64,000 bases of DNA from Thermoguttaceae bacterium. GTDB lineage: Bacteria > Planctomycetota > Planctomycetia > Pirellulales > Thermoguttaceae. Below are positions 7,406 through 15,841 of the stretch, in pieces (positions within the stretch are counted from its first letter, which is position 1; every line of letters starts with the position of its first letter). Under the pieces are notes generated by a model that was not told where the DNA came from, did not search any database, and was given only the letters and a program-made list of their open reading frames with translations. The position numbers were made by a program, and so were the translations under genes. Location: NCBI GenBank assembly GCA_017447865.1, contig JAFSMO010000099.1:1-64000 (forward strand), in the 5' to 3' direction.

Positions 7406-8854
7406 ATGGAAAAATCAGCCTACCGCCGAATCGGCTCGCTCCGTACCCGCGACGAATTCGTGAATTACCTGCACTCCCTCGGCCTGGAGATCCCGGTCGA
7501 TGAAAAAATTCTTTCCGAAGCGGAAGGTTCGCCGATGGCGCAGCCGCTGAAGATCGGCAAGTTCACGCTTCCGAACCGCTGGACCACGCAGGCGATGGAG
7601 GGGTGGGACGCCAACGACGACGGCTCCCCGTCCGACCTTTTGCTCAACCGCTGGAAAAAATTCGGCGATTCCGGCGCGTCGCTCATCTGGGGAGGTGAGG
7701 CTTGCGCCGTTCAGTTCGACGGACGCTCCAACCCGCGCCAGCTGTGCCACTGCGAGGAAAAAGCGGATTCCATGTACCACGAGCTCTTTGAAACCGTCAC
7801 GGGCGCCCACCGCGCACGGCTCCAGAAAGAAGGCAAAGACCCCGACGAAACGTTCCTCGTGGGGCTCCAGCTCACCCATTCCGGCCGGTTCAGCAATCCG
7901 TACTGGGGGAAAAGCTCGCCACGCATCGCATTCCATCACAAAATGCTCGACGCCCGCGTGAAGATCGACCCGAGCGACGACTCGTGCGTCGTGACCGACG
8001 GCGAGATCCGCCAGATGATCGAAAATTACGTGAAAGTCGCCAAATGCGCGTGGGACGCCGGCTTCCATTTCGTCGACGTGAAGCACTGCCACGGCTACTT
8101 TCTTTACGAGCTGATGCGTGCGGTGGACCGTCCCGGCGATTACGGCGGACCACTCGAAAACCGCCTGCGCTTCTTCCGCGAAGTCGTTGACGGGATCCGC
8201 ACCGAATGCCCCGGCATGATGATCGGCGTGCGGCTTTCGATTTACGACTCGATCCCCGGCGAGGAAACCAAGGCCAAATTCGGCACGATCGCGAACTGCC
8301 TCGAAGACGAAATGATCGAGATCGTCCGCATCATGGCCGAGGAGGTGAAAATCGATCTTCTGAACGTGACGGCCGCCACGCCGTACTACAGCGTGTACGC
8401 CCAGCGCCCGTCCTTCACGCCCGCGGTGGAAGCGGTCCTCCAGCCCGACGGCTCGATGAAGATCCCGCCGAGGATCGACCCGCCGGAAGACCCGCTTTTC
8501 GGCTGCGTCCGCCAGATGGTCAACGCCCGCGAGCTGAAAAAACGCTTCCCGAATCTCCCGATGATCGGCTCGGCGTACACGTACTTCCAGGACTACCTGC
8601 CGCACGTGGCGCAGGCCGCGGTGAGGAACGGTTGGATCGATTCGGTCGGAATCGGGCGCATGGTTTTGACTTACGGCGACCTGATCGCGGACTCTTTGGC
8701 TGGCCGGGAACTCAATCGCTGCCGCGTCTGCCGGACGTTCAGCGACTGCACGACCGCCCCGCGCAACGGGATGGTTTCCGGCTGCTACCCGCTGGACTGC
8801 GACTACAAAAACCGCACCGAAGCGCTGAAGCTCAAGAAGTTAAAGAAACGGTGA
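7406..8854 (+). CDS. Old Yellow Enzyme family NADH:flavin oxidoreductase with Cys cluster
   Basis: A 482-residue FMN-dependent TIM-barrel enzyme of the OYE / 2,4-dienoyl-CoA reductase family. The barrel begins near residue 45 (PLKIGKFTLPNRWTTQAME). The substrate-anion pair and following loop are seen near residue 226 as KHCHGYFLYEL followed by DYGGPLENRLRFFREVV, a strong family signature. The C-terminus has CRVCRTFSDC and, further on, SGCYPLDC, like the 4Fe-4S cluster binding part of dienoyl-CoA reductases, but the FAD/NAD(P) domain found in full-length members (about 670 residues) is missing, so electrons must come from a partner or directly from NAD(P)H. A 45-residue N-terminal extension precedes the barrel. 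Shine-Dalgarno AAGGA lies before the ATG. Substrate unknown. Confidence 0.82.
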   Translation: MEKSAYRRIGSLRTRDEFVNYLHSLGLEIPVDEKILSEAEGSPMAQPLKIGKFTLPNRWTTQAMEGWDANDDGSPSDLLLNRWKKFGDSGASLIWGGEACAVQFDGRSNPRQLCHCEEKADSMYHELFETVTGAHRARLQKEGKDPDETFLVGLQLTHSGRFSNPYWGKSSPRIAFHHKMLDARVKIDPSDDSCVVTDGEIRQMIENYVKVAKCAWDAGFHFVDVKHCHGYFLYELMRAVDRPGDYGGPLENRLRFFREVVDGIRTECPGMMIGVRLSIYDSIPGEETKAKFGTIANCLEDEMIEIVRIMAEEVKIDLLNVTAATPYYSVYAQRPSFTPAVEAVLQPDGSMKIPPRIDPPEDPLFGCVRQMVNARELKKRFPNLPMIGSAYTYFQDYLPHVAQAAVRNGWIDSVGIGRMVLTYGDLIADSLAGRELNRCRVCRTFSDCTTAPRNGMVSGCYPLDCDYKNRTEALKLKKLKKR

Positions 8855-8857
8855 TTA

Positions 8858-8983
8858 GAGTGTGGAGTGTGGAGAGTGGAGTGTGGAGTTGACGCTTCGC
8901 GTAATGTAGGAGCCAGAAAGACTTCAACCCATAAAAAGCCGAAGGCTTTTCAACTCCACACTCCACTCTCCACACTCCACACT
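8858..8983 (-). repeat. Dispersed hairpin element, copy 2 (inverted relative to copy 1)
   Basis: Homologue of the element at 1255-1382 read on the opposite strand. Arms of GAGTGTG/GAGAGTG units flank a core with AAAAAGCCGAAGGCTTTT at about 8932-8950. It lies between two convergent genes (the OYE-type oxidoreductase and resB) and may serve as their terminator, although the T runs are short. Confidence 0.8.
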
Positions 8984-9011
8984 GAATTCGGGCTGGACGT
9001 GAAGTTTTTCC

Positions 9012-10289
9012 TCAGCCCCTTCCAAAGAAGTACGCTTTCATCGAGAACATGATCCCGATCCCGAGCACGACCAGCAAGCATCCGAGGTAAAGCAGGCCGC
9101 GGCCCGGTGAGTAGCGCAGCGTAAACGTCGAAGTGTAGAACTGGTCGCGCTGGTCCATCCTGGCCGACCGGTTCAGGAACGGCCCGCCGTAGGACGTTTG
9201 GAAAAGACGCCACACCTGACCGGTTTTCGGCTCCGAAATGTCCACCGGCTGGTTCATGGAAACGTTCATCTTTCGGTCCAGAATCGTCACGTCGCTCGAG
9301 TAGTGCGACGCCATCGAGGTCCCCGGATCCAACCGATTATTGAAACGGTCAAGCTGGACGCCAAAATTCAGCGCCACGGTATTCTGCGCGTAAACGAGCT
9401 GGATTTTGCTCCCCTTTTGGCTCTGAAAAACCCAAAGCGTACGGTCCGATTCCGACGGCGTGTTCCGTTCCAGACCGTCCGGGGAGAAAAAATCAAACTG
9501 GCGAAGCCACGCCTCGCGGGACTCACCGTCCAGCGTCACGCGGACTTTCACCCACGAGGTCCACCCCATCGTGCGGCGCTTCATCTCCGCCTTGGAAAGC
9601 GTCCCGCCTTTCGGATTTCCACCCGCCTGGGCGACTTCCCACGCGAAATCTTCCACCGCTTTCGGCTCCTCCTGACCGGCCGCGGCCGTTCCGAGCCTCA
9701 GCCAGTCCAGCACCTCGACGTCCGGACCGTTTTTCGCCGCGGCTCTCAGCCGATCTCCCGCGTGATTTCTTCCCGCCCAGCTCCACGGCGCAGGCGCAAG
9801 TCCGCCCTTCTGCCCGTAAAACCGCCACGAGAACGGCCCAGGCTCGAAACGCAGCGTTTCGCGAATTTCTTTTTCACCCTCTTTCGCGTCCGCCGGAGTC
9901 CAGCGCACATCGAAATGCACGTCCCCGGGGCAGATCGCCACGGAATTGGTTTCCCCCTCCGCGACCGTGAGGAAGGCCGACTGACTGAACCGGAAATCGA
10001 TCCAGCACCCCGCCAGCAGGACGAGGATCCCGAGATGCGTCACGAGAAAACCGGTCTGGAATTTCTTCCACGGCCAGCGCAGGAGCGCGCTGATCAGGAC
10101 GCTCAGCCCCAGCAGACCGCAAAGGACCAGAAACCAGCCGGCGTGATAAACGCACCACGCGCTCGCGTCGTCGCCGAATTGCATTCCCAGAAAAGTCGCC
10201 CATGCCATCACGACGGCCAGGATCAGGATCACTCCGATGGCAAAATACATAGAACCGAGAAAACGGACGACGGAAAGAACTGGTTTCAT
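9012..10289 (-). CDS. resB: ResB-like cytochrome c biogenesis protein
   Basis: A 425-residue membrane protein. Two membrane helices occur near the N-terminus (about 12-35 and 45-70), a third in LVTHLGILVLLAGCWIDF (about 85-105), then about 280 periplasmic residues, and a final helix LLYLGCLLVVLGIGIMF before the C-terminus. This is the ResB/Ccs1 plan: the partner of CcsA in system II cytochrome c maturation, delivering haem and apocytochrome. Although ccsA lies 3.6 kb away, both are on the minus strand. The start is set at ATG 10289; the alternative TTG at 10313 lies against a terminator stem and adds residues unlike the family. No Shine-Dalgarno is seen. Confidence 0.8.
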   Translation of the reverse strand: MKPVLSVVRFLGSMYFAIGVILILAVVMAWATFLGMQFGDDASAWCVYHAGWFLVLCGLLGLSVLISALLRWPWKKFQTGFLVTHLGILVLLAGCWIDFRFSQSAFLTVAEGETNSVAICPGDVHFDVRWTPADAKEGEKEIRETLRFEPGPFSWRFYGQKGGLAPAPWSWAGRNHAGDRLRAAAKNGPDVEVLDWLRLGTAAAGQEEPKAVEDFAWEVAQAGGNPKGGTLSKAEMKRRTMGWTSWVKVRVTLDGESREAWLRQFDFFSPDGLERNTPSESDRTLWVFQSQKGSKIQLVYAQNTVALNFGVQLDRFNNRLDPGTSMASHYSSDVTILDRKMNVSMNQPVDISEPKTGQVWRLFQTSYGGPFLNRSARMDQRDQFYTSTFTLRYSPGRGLLYLGCLLVVLGIGIMFSMKAYFFGRG

Positions 10290-10315
10290 GGGAATTTTTT
10301 GATCAAGTACCAAAG

Positions 10316-10369
10316 AAAGAGGAAGCCCGGAAAAGCCCTTTTGAAACGCTCACACCGGGTTTCCTCTTT
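10316..10369 (-). terminator. Terminator after tatC
   Basis: AAAGAGGAAGCCCGG (10316-10330) pairs with CCGGGTTTCCTCTTT (10355-10369) with a single G-T pair. It lies between tatC and resB, implying separate transcription. The T tract after it is interrupted. Confidence 0.6.
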
Positions 10370-10406
10370 CAAAACCTTTTAACGCTGAATCTTTATTAAT
10401 GGAAAA

Positions 10407-11813
10407 CTACTTCACCTCCGCCAACGGATTCAGCCGACGCGGGAACACACGGCACAGAATGATCCCGCCCAGGTAAAGGGCCGAAAGCGGGATCGCCATC
10501 AGGACCATACTCGTCGGGTCGGCCGGCGTCAAAATCATGGAAAGGAAGAAAATGACCAAAACCGCAACGCGCCAGTACTTCGAGTAAACGCTTACCTCGC
10601 AAACGCCGATCCGGTTCAGGAAAAGCATCACCAGCGGGAGCTGGAAACTGATGCCAAAGCCGATCGGGAGGAAGAGGAAGAAGCCGAGCCACTCGCTGAT
10701 TCGCGGGTCCGGTGCAATCCCCATCCACTCGTTGAAGCTGAAGAGGTACTGCAAAACCGGCTCGAAAACGAAGAAAAACGCCAGCAGATTCCCGCCGAGG
10801 AAAAGTCCCAGCGAGAACGGCAGGAAAATGTGCACGTAGCGTTTCTCGTTCGGGTAAAGCCCCGCCGCGATGAAGCTCCAGATCTGCCAGAAGATCCACG
10901 GGCTGGAGAGGATGGTCCCCGCCACGAGCGCCGCCTTGAGGTAAATCATGAACGTTTCCTGGACCGCGAAGTTTTTCACCTGCGTACGTTCATCGTTTGC
11001 GGTCGGTTTCCACAAATAAATCGAAACGAGGCGCGTCCTTTTACGCTCCGCTTTTACGGGTTCAAGAGCTTTTTCAGGAGCCTTTTCCTCCACGGGAGCC
11101 TGCGCCACTTCCGGCGTTTCGGCAGGCGTTTCAGGAGCCGTTTCCGGAGCCGCTTCCGGATTTTCAGCCGCCGGAGCCTGCGCCGTTTCCGGGACTTCAG
11201 CAGGCGTTTCCGGAGCAGCCTCCGGGGCCTGATCTGGTTCCGTGCTGGCGCTTTCTTCCAAAACGGTCTTGGAAACGTCCTCGTTCAGGTCGATCCCCTT
11301 CGAGGACCATGACTCACTGACCCACTGCGCCCACTTTTCAATGTTGAAATAGTCGGCGAATTTCCACTTCTTGTTCCGCTCCTCAACGTCCTCCGACGAG
11401 ATGCTGACCCCGTCGCCGATTTGATTGCAGGGATTTTCCAGATCGGCCGAAATGTCTTTGACCTCGATGCCGAGCGCCTTCCCCAGCTCGTCCGGGTTGA
11501 TGAGGTACTTTTCGCCGACGAGTCCGTACTGACTCGGAAGGGCCAAAATGTCCTCGCCGTACCCGCGCTGGTAAAATTCGCTCCGGCTTTTATTGATTTC
11601 TTTCTCGGTGCGTCCCTGGTAGTACGACGTCAAAGCGCGTTTCAGCGGGCTTTGGACCATTTCCACGACCTGACCGCCGATGAACAGACCAATAATAAAA
11701 CCAACGACCAGACCGGCTATGGCGCGAAACAGGCAGCGACGCAGTTCTTCCAGGTGCTCGCCGAAGGACATCGTACTGTCCTGGAAGTAGTCGTCTTCAT
11801 TTATTCTTGACAT
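10407..11813 (-). CDS. tatC: Sec-independent protein translocase TatC with a large periplasmic insertion
   Basis: A 468-residue TatC, the receptor of the twin-arginine export machine. The N-terminus shows FGEHLEELRRCLFRAIAG, matching the conserved HLxELRxRL motif, then the first helix. Normally the next helix follows within about 40 residues. Here about 220 residues intervene (roughly 62-285), ending in an Ala/Pro/Glu-rich tract with PEAAPETPAEVPETAQ-type repeats, before the sequence resumes as TFMIYLKAALVAG and WSFIAAGLYPNEKR, the standard second helix and loop. Later helices are normal. Start ATG 11813 is chosen for the AAGGA about 12 bases upstream; a TTG at 11843 is less likely. At least two Tat substrates are encoded in this window. 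tatA is not in the window. Confidence 0.9.
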   Translation of the reverse strand: MSRINEDDYFQDSTMSFGEHLEELRRCLFRAIAGLVVGFIIGLFIGGQVVEMVQSPLKRALTSYYQGRTEKEINKSRSEFYQRGYGEDILALPSQYGLVGEKYLINPDELGKALGIEVKDISADLENPCNQIGDGVSISSEDVEERNKKWKFADYFNIEKWAQWVSESWSSKGIDLNEDVSKTVLEESASTEPDQAPEAAPETPAEVPETAQAPAAENPEAAPETAPETPAETPEVAQAPVEEKAPEKALEPVKAERKRTRLVSIYLWKPTANDERTQVKNFAVQETFMIYLKAALVAGTILSSPWIFWQIWSFIAAGLYPNEKRYVHIFLPFSLGLFLGGNLLAFFFVFEPVLQYLFSFNEWMGIAPDPRISEWLGFFLFLPIGFGISFQLPLVMLFLNRIGVCEVSVYSKYWRVAVLVIFFLSMILTPADPTSMVLMAIPLSALYLGGIILCRVFPRRLNPLAEVK

Positions 11814-11939
11814 TTGGGAGGAGTTCCTTTTTATGGGTTTCAAGGACGCCGCTTCAAGCGTCTCTGGAAGGAGATTTCAGGAATCAGGGCTGGAACCTTT
11901 CGAGGGTTTTCGGTTTTTGTGAAGCGTTTATTTTTTTCA

Positions 11940-11967
11940 ATTATAGTCAAAATCCCAAAATTTTCAA
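11940..11967 (-). promoter_or_regulatory. Promoter of tatC
   Basis: Minus strand -35 TTGAAA (11962-11967), 16-bp spacer, -10 TATAAT (11940-11945). The leader to the chosen tatC start is about 120 nt. Confidence 0.6.
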
Positions 11968-12017
11968 GAGTTCCTCCCCCCCAGGAGTAAAAAAATTTCC
12001 ATCTTTTTAAATTGGTC

Positions 12018-12046
12018 TTGATTCAGGGAATAAATTGTGCTAAAAT
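12018..12046 (+). promoter_or_regulatory. Promoter of the lipoprotein gene at 12094
   Basis: -35 TTGATT (12018-12023), 17-bp spacer, -10 TAAAAT (12041-12046) preceded by TGTGC. The same -35 hexamer, spacing and TGTGCTAAAAT box recur before the glycosidase gene at 13265. Confidence 0.7.
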
Positions 12047-12093
12047 CAGGGGAATGAAATACTTTACACCTCGATTTTGACCTTTGCATTTTG

Positions 12094-13083
12094 ATGTTTT
12101 ACCTCAATTCCCACTTAATTCGGCTGATTGAAGTTTCCTGCGCATTCCTCGTTTTGGCGGGATTGACGGGGTGCGGCACATCAAAACTGACCAACACGAC
12201 CCGAACGGCCACCGAGCAGCTCCTGATCTCCGACGCCATGGACCGCGCCGTCAGCCAGGCCAATTTCTCCGTTCTGCGCGGAAAGCACATTTTTATTAAT
12301 GCGTCTCCGGTCGAAAAAGTCACCGATGCGCCGTACCTGCAAAGCCTCGTCCGCCAGCACGCCCTTTCCTGTGGCTGCATCCTTGAAGCAAAGGAAGAAG
12401 ACGCCGAAATCATCGTGGAACTCCGCGCTGGAACCAGCGGCACGGACCAGAACGACACGCTGTTCGGTCTTTCCGAAATGACGATCCCCGGAATTGCCGG
12501 GTACAGCAGCGCCATCTCGATCCCGGAAGTCGCAATCGCGAAACGGACGATCCAAAGAGCCACGGTCAAAATCGGGATTTTCGCCTACACTCGCGAGACC
12601 CACATGCCGATCTGGCAGTCGGGAAATCTCCAGGCGGAAAGCAAAGCCAAAAACCGCTGGCTTCTTGGAATGGGGCCGTACCGGACGGGCGACATTTACG
12701 AGAAGGAATCATTCGCCGAGCAGGAGATCATGATCCCGCTCATTTCAAACAACGACTCCGAGGAGGAACGGGAATTCATTCCGGTCGGATCGCAGGTCTT
12801 CTTCAAGCAGAACTACGACCAGGAAAACAAAGACAAAATTGCGCGTGAGGAGAAAAAGAAAGCCGACGCGGAGAAAAAGGCCGCCGAGGAAGCTAAAGCC
12901 AAAGAAGAAGCCCAGGCGAAAAAGGATGCAGAGGCCAAATCAGCGGAAGTCGCCGCGGCTCCGGCAAAAGCGGCTCCGGCTCCACTTCCAGCCCTGGCCC
13001 CTGCTCCTGCACCCGTGATGGCTCAGCCCGCCACGGCCGTCGGCTCGCAAGCCGGTCTTCTGAATCCCCCCCCGGTAAAATGA
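12094..13083 (+). CDS. Planctomycete-type lipoprotein with Ala/Pro/Lys-rich tail
   Basis: A 329-residue lipoprotein. The signal ends in the lipobox LTGC with the lipidated Cys near residue 27. The following segment TRTATEQLLISDAMDRAV resembles uncharacterised planctomycete lipoproteins (possibly the family catalogued as DUF6655, which I state from memory and with low certainty). Residues about 30-240 look globular; from about 245 the protein turns into a Lys/Glu/Ala helix and an Ala/Pro tail, possibly a spacer reaching across the periplasm. The chosen ATG at 12094 follows a TTG in frame; no Shine-Dalgarno is visible. Own promoter at 12018-12046 and terminator at 13101-13147, so it is monocistronic. 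Function unknown. Confidence 0.75.
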   Translation: MFYLNSHLIRLIEVSCAFLVLAGLTGCGTSKLTNTTRTATEQLLISDAMDRAVSQANFSVLRGKHIFINASPVEKVTDAPYLQSLVRQHALSCGCILEAKEEDAEIIVELRAGTSGTDQNDTLFGLSEMTIPGIAGYSSAISIPEVAIAKRTIQRATVKIGIFAYTRETHMPIWQSGNLQAESKAKNRWLLGMGPYRTGDIYEKESFAEQEIMIPLISNNDSEEEREFIPVGSQVFFKQNYDQENKDKIAREEKKKADAEKKAAEEAKAKEEAQAKKDAEAKSAEVAAAPAKAAPAPLPALAPAPAPVMAQPATAVGSQAGLLNPPPVK

Positions 13084-13100
13084 CGAAAACTCCTGAATGA

Positions 13101-13147
13101 CGACAAACCTCACGTTCTTCTGCAAGCGCGAGGTTTGCCGTTTTTTT
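13101..13147 (+). terminator. Terminator after the lipoprotein gene
   Basis: CAAACCTC (13104-13111) pairs with GAGGTTTG (13130-13137), the stem is extended by flanking CG pairs, and seven T follow at 13141. Confidence 0.75.
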
Positions 13148-13189
13148 ATTTTTAAATTTTAAAATTTTCTGAAAAACTTTCCCGGCCCC

Positions 13190-13218
13190 TTGATTTTCTC
13201 TTTTGAGTGTGCTAAAAT
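13190..13218 (+). promoter_or_regulatory. Promoter of the GH78-like gene
   Basis: -35 TTGATT (13190-13195) directly after a CCCC tract, 17-bp spacer, -10 TAAAAT (13213-13218) preceded by TGTGC. Confidence 0.7.
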
Positions 13219-13264
13219 AGGAAAATCGTCCTTCCTTTCACCCCCAACTTCTTTGGAGTCAACC

Positions 13265-15622
13265 ATGAAAAAGATCCTTCCCATTCTGGAATTTCTCCCG
13301 CTCCTCGTCCTTCTGTGCGGTTTCGCTCAGGCGGCCAGCGCGCTGAAATTTCCGTTCACGCTCATTCCTGAAAACGCCGACGAGATCTCCCCGGGCGTTC
13401 TGTACACGCCGACCGAGGATTTCACCGCTCCCGTGATCCGGCCCTCCGGCGAAATTCCCAAGAAAAACGTCTGGATGGCGTTTGAAAAAACCATCACGCT
13501 CGATTCCGTCCCGGAAAAGGCGCTCGCCCGCATCGCCGCGGATTCCCGCTACTGGCTGGCGGTCAACGGAAATCCGGTCGTTTGGGAAGGCGGTCTGAAA
13601 CGCGGCCCCAACCGGAACGCGATGTACTACGACGAAATCGACCTGAAACCGTTCCTGAAGGCTGGCGAAAACGAAATCATCGCCTTGGTCTGGTTCTGGG
13701 GAAAAAGCGGTTTTTCCCACATCAATTCCGGCCAGCCCGGTTTCCTGTTCGACGCGACGGCAAACGGCGAAAATGGCCTTTTCCTGAAGTCCGACGCGAC
13801 CTGGAATGCGTGGATCGTAAAGGCTTTCATCCGTGAAATGGCCGATCCTCAGCCGAACTACCGGCTCCCGGAATCGAATATTCGCTTCGACGCCCGGCTC
13901 TGGGACCCCAATGAGGAAAAACCCGCGGCGATCGAAGTGGCCGGCCCCGCGGAAAACGTCTGGGGGCCGCTTTACCGCCGCCCGTTCAAATCCTGGAAAT
14001 TCGACCCGCTGCCGCGCATCTATGAAAGTCAGGAAACGGTTGAAAACGCCGACGGGACCAAAACCGTCATCTGCCGCCTGCCGTACAACATGCACGAAAG
14101 CCCATTTTTCAGAGTAGAAGCCAAAGCCGGCGATGAGATCCGCGTCCAGACGGACAGTTACCACGTGGGCGATCCCAAAACCGGCGAGCCAAGCCTCCGC
14201 TTCGAGTACGTCTGCAAGGACGGCGGTCAGACCTTCCTCTTCCCGGAATGGTTCAGCGGGAATCAGGTTGAGTACACGATGCCGGCCTCAGTGGAAATCA
14301 AATTCCTGGGCTACATCGAAAGCGGTTTCCCAACGGAATTCACCGGGAAGTTCGCCTGCGATGACGATTTCTACGTGCGGCTTTACCAGAAGTCCGCGCG
14401 GACGTTGTACGTCACCATGCGCGACACGTACATGGACTGCCCCGACCGTGAACGCGCCCAGTGGTGGGGCGACGCCGTCAACGAAATGGGCGAGGCGTTT
14501 TACGCGCTGGACCGTGAAGCGGACCTTCTGCCGAAAAAGGGGATTTACGAGCTGATGCGCTTTCAGCGTCCCGACGGCGTGATCTTCGCGCCGATCCCCG
14601 GGAACTGGGTCAACGAGCTCCCCGCCCAGATGCTCGCCACACAGAGCACTTACGGTCTGGGGACCTACGGGCTCTACTCCGGCGACTGGGCGACCGTCCT
14701 GGACGTTTACCCCCGCACGCTGCGCTACCTGGCGGTCTGGGATTGGGACGACGACGGCCTGATCATCGTCCGCAAAGGCGGCTGGAGTTGGGCCGACTGG
14801 GGCCAAAATATTGACCTGCGCCTGATCCTCAACGCTTGGTACTCGCTCATGCTCGATCAGGCGATCCAGACCGGCGAAATGGTCCGTGACCTGAAAAACG
14901 GCCAAGGCGACGCGGCGCTTCAGGAACTCGTGAAGAAAAATCCCTCGCTGGCCTCTCTGGACGTGGAGGCGGTCCTGAAAGTCCTCTACGCCCAGCGCGA
15001 GTCGCTGAAGAAAAACTTCAACCGCGTCTTCTGGACCGGAACGTGCTACAGAAGCCCGGAATATAAAGGCGAAACGGACGACCGCTCGAACGCGATGGCG
15101 ATGCTCGCCGGCTTTGCGGAACCCGAAAAGTACGGCGCGCTGCGTGAAGTCTTCAAGAAAGAGGAGCACGCCAGCCCGTACATGGAAAAGTACGTCCTGG
15201 AAGCGCTCTTCCGCATGGGCTTCGACGTGGATGCGCTGGAACGCATGAAGTCGCGCTTTGCCGAAATGGTGAACCACGAGTTCTACACGACGCTCTGGGA
15301 AGGCTGGGGCCACCACGGCATCGAGCGCGGAACGTTCAACCACGCGTGGTCGGGCGGCGGACTCACCTGCCTCGTTCAGTTCGCAGCGGGAATTGAGCCG
15401 ACATCGGACGCTTTCCGCACGTTCAAGGTTTGCCCGCAGATGGGGAACCTGAAGCACATCGCGACGTCCTTCGCCACGTACTACGGAACGATCTCCGCCG
15501 ATCTGACCCAGACCGAGCCGGGCAAGATCGCGCTGAAGCTCACGGTTCCGGCCGGGACCACCGCGGAAGTCGCGGGGAAAACCTACGGCGAAGGGACGCA
15601 TGAAATCACCATTCAGAAGTGA
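13265..15622 (+). CDS. Secreted alpha-L-rhamnosidase-like glycosidase (GH78 type)
   Basis: A 785-residue exported protein with a signal peptide (LPLLVLLCGFAQAASA). After an N-terminal beta-sandwich region (RYWLAVNGNPVVW, the galactose-binding-like module of bacterial rhamnosidases), the (alpha/alpha)6 barrel carries YMDCPDRERAQWWGDA near residue 395, the signature of GH78 alpha-L-rhamnosidases, whose acids Asp and Glu lie in this and nearby loops. Near the C-terminus GTFNHAWSGG and the closing beta domain also fit. GH78 enzymes cleave terminal rhamnose from plant or algal polysaccharides. The start ATG 13265 has GGAG upstream and begins the signal peptide; the frame extends upstream only across the promoter. 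Related six-hairpin families cannot be fully excluded. Confidence 0.8.
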   Translation: MKKILPILEFLPLLVLLCGFAQAASALKFPFTLIPENADEISPGVLYTPTEDFTAPVIRPSGEIPKKNVWMAFEKTITLDSVPEKALARIAADSRYWLAVNGNPVVWEGGLKRGPNRNAMYYDEIDLKPFLKAGENEIIALVWFWGKSGFSHINSGQPGFLFDATANGENGLFLKSDATWNAWIVKAFIREMADPQPNYRLPESNIRFDARLWDPNEEKPAAIEVAGPAENVWGPLYRRPFKSWKFDPLPRIYESQETVENADGTKTVICRLPYNMHESPFFRVEAKAGDEIRVQTDSYHVGDPKTGEPSLRFEYVCKDGGQTFLFPEWFSGNQVEYTMPASVEIKFLGYIESGFPTEFTGKFACDDDFYVRLYQKSARTLYVTMRDTYMDCPDRERAQWWGDAVNEMGEAFYALDREADLLPKKGIYELMRFQRPDGVIFAPIPGNWVNELPAQMLATQSTYGLGTYGLYSGDWATVLDVYPRTLRYLAVWDWDDDGLIIVRKGGWSWADWGQNIDLRLILNAWYSLMLDQAIQTGEMVRDLKNGQGDAALQELVKKNPSLASLDVEAVLKVLYAQRESLKKNFNRVFWTGTCYRSPEYKGETDDRSNAMAMLAGFAEPEKYGALREVFKKEEHASPYMEKYVLEALFRMGFDVDALERMKSRFAEMVNHEFYTTLWEGWGHHGIERGTFNHAWSGGGLTCLVQFAAGIEPTSDAFRTFKVCPQMGNLKHIATSFATYYGTISADLTQTEPGKIALKLTVPAGTTAEVAGKTYGEGTHEITIQK

Positions 15623-15662
15623 ATCACCACTTTGAATTGATGACTGGTCTTTAAGAAAACTC

Positions 15663-15712
15663 AGGACCGGGGAGGAATTTTTTGAAAAGGTTCCTTCCCA
15701 GTCCCGTCTTTT
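15663..15712 (+). terminator. Terminator-like hairpin after the GH78-like gene
   Basis: Imperfect stem between GGACCGGGGAGGAA (15664-15677) and TTCCTTCCCAGTCCC (15691-15705), followed by a short interrupted T tract. Confidence 0.5.
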
Positions 15713-15760
15713 AAAACCCTTTTGACGGGCAAATTGATCCCGTTTTCCTGAAAATTGCTC

Positions 15761-15789
15761 TTGCACAAAACTCCGCGTTCTGTTAAAAT
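15761..15789 (+). promoter_or_regulatory. Promoter of the gene at 15842
   Basis: -35 TTGCAC (15761-15766), 17-bp spacer, -10 TAAAAT (15784-15789). Its position sets the start of the downstream gene after about 15796. Confidence 0.65.
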
Positions 15790-15841
15790 TTCTTCAGTGT
15801 TTTTTTGTTTCACCTTTGAATGTTTGCACAGACTTGAGATC

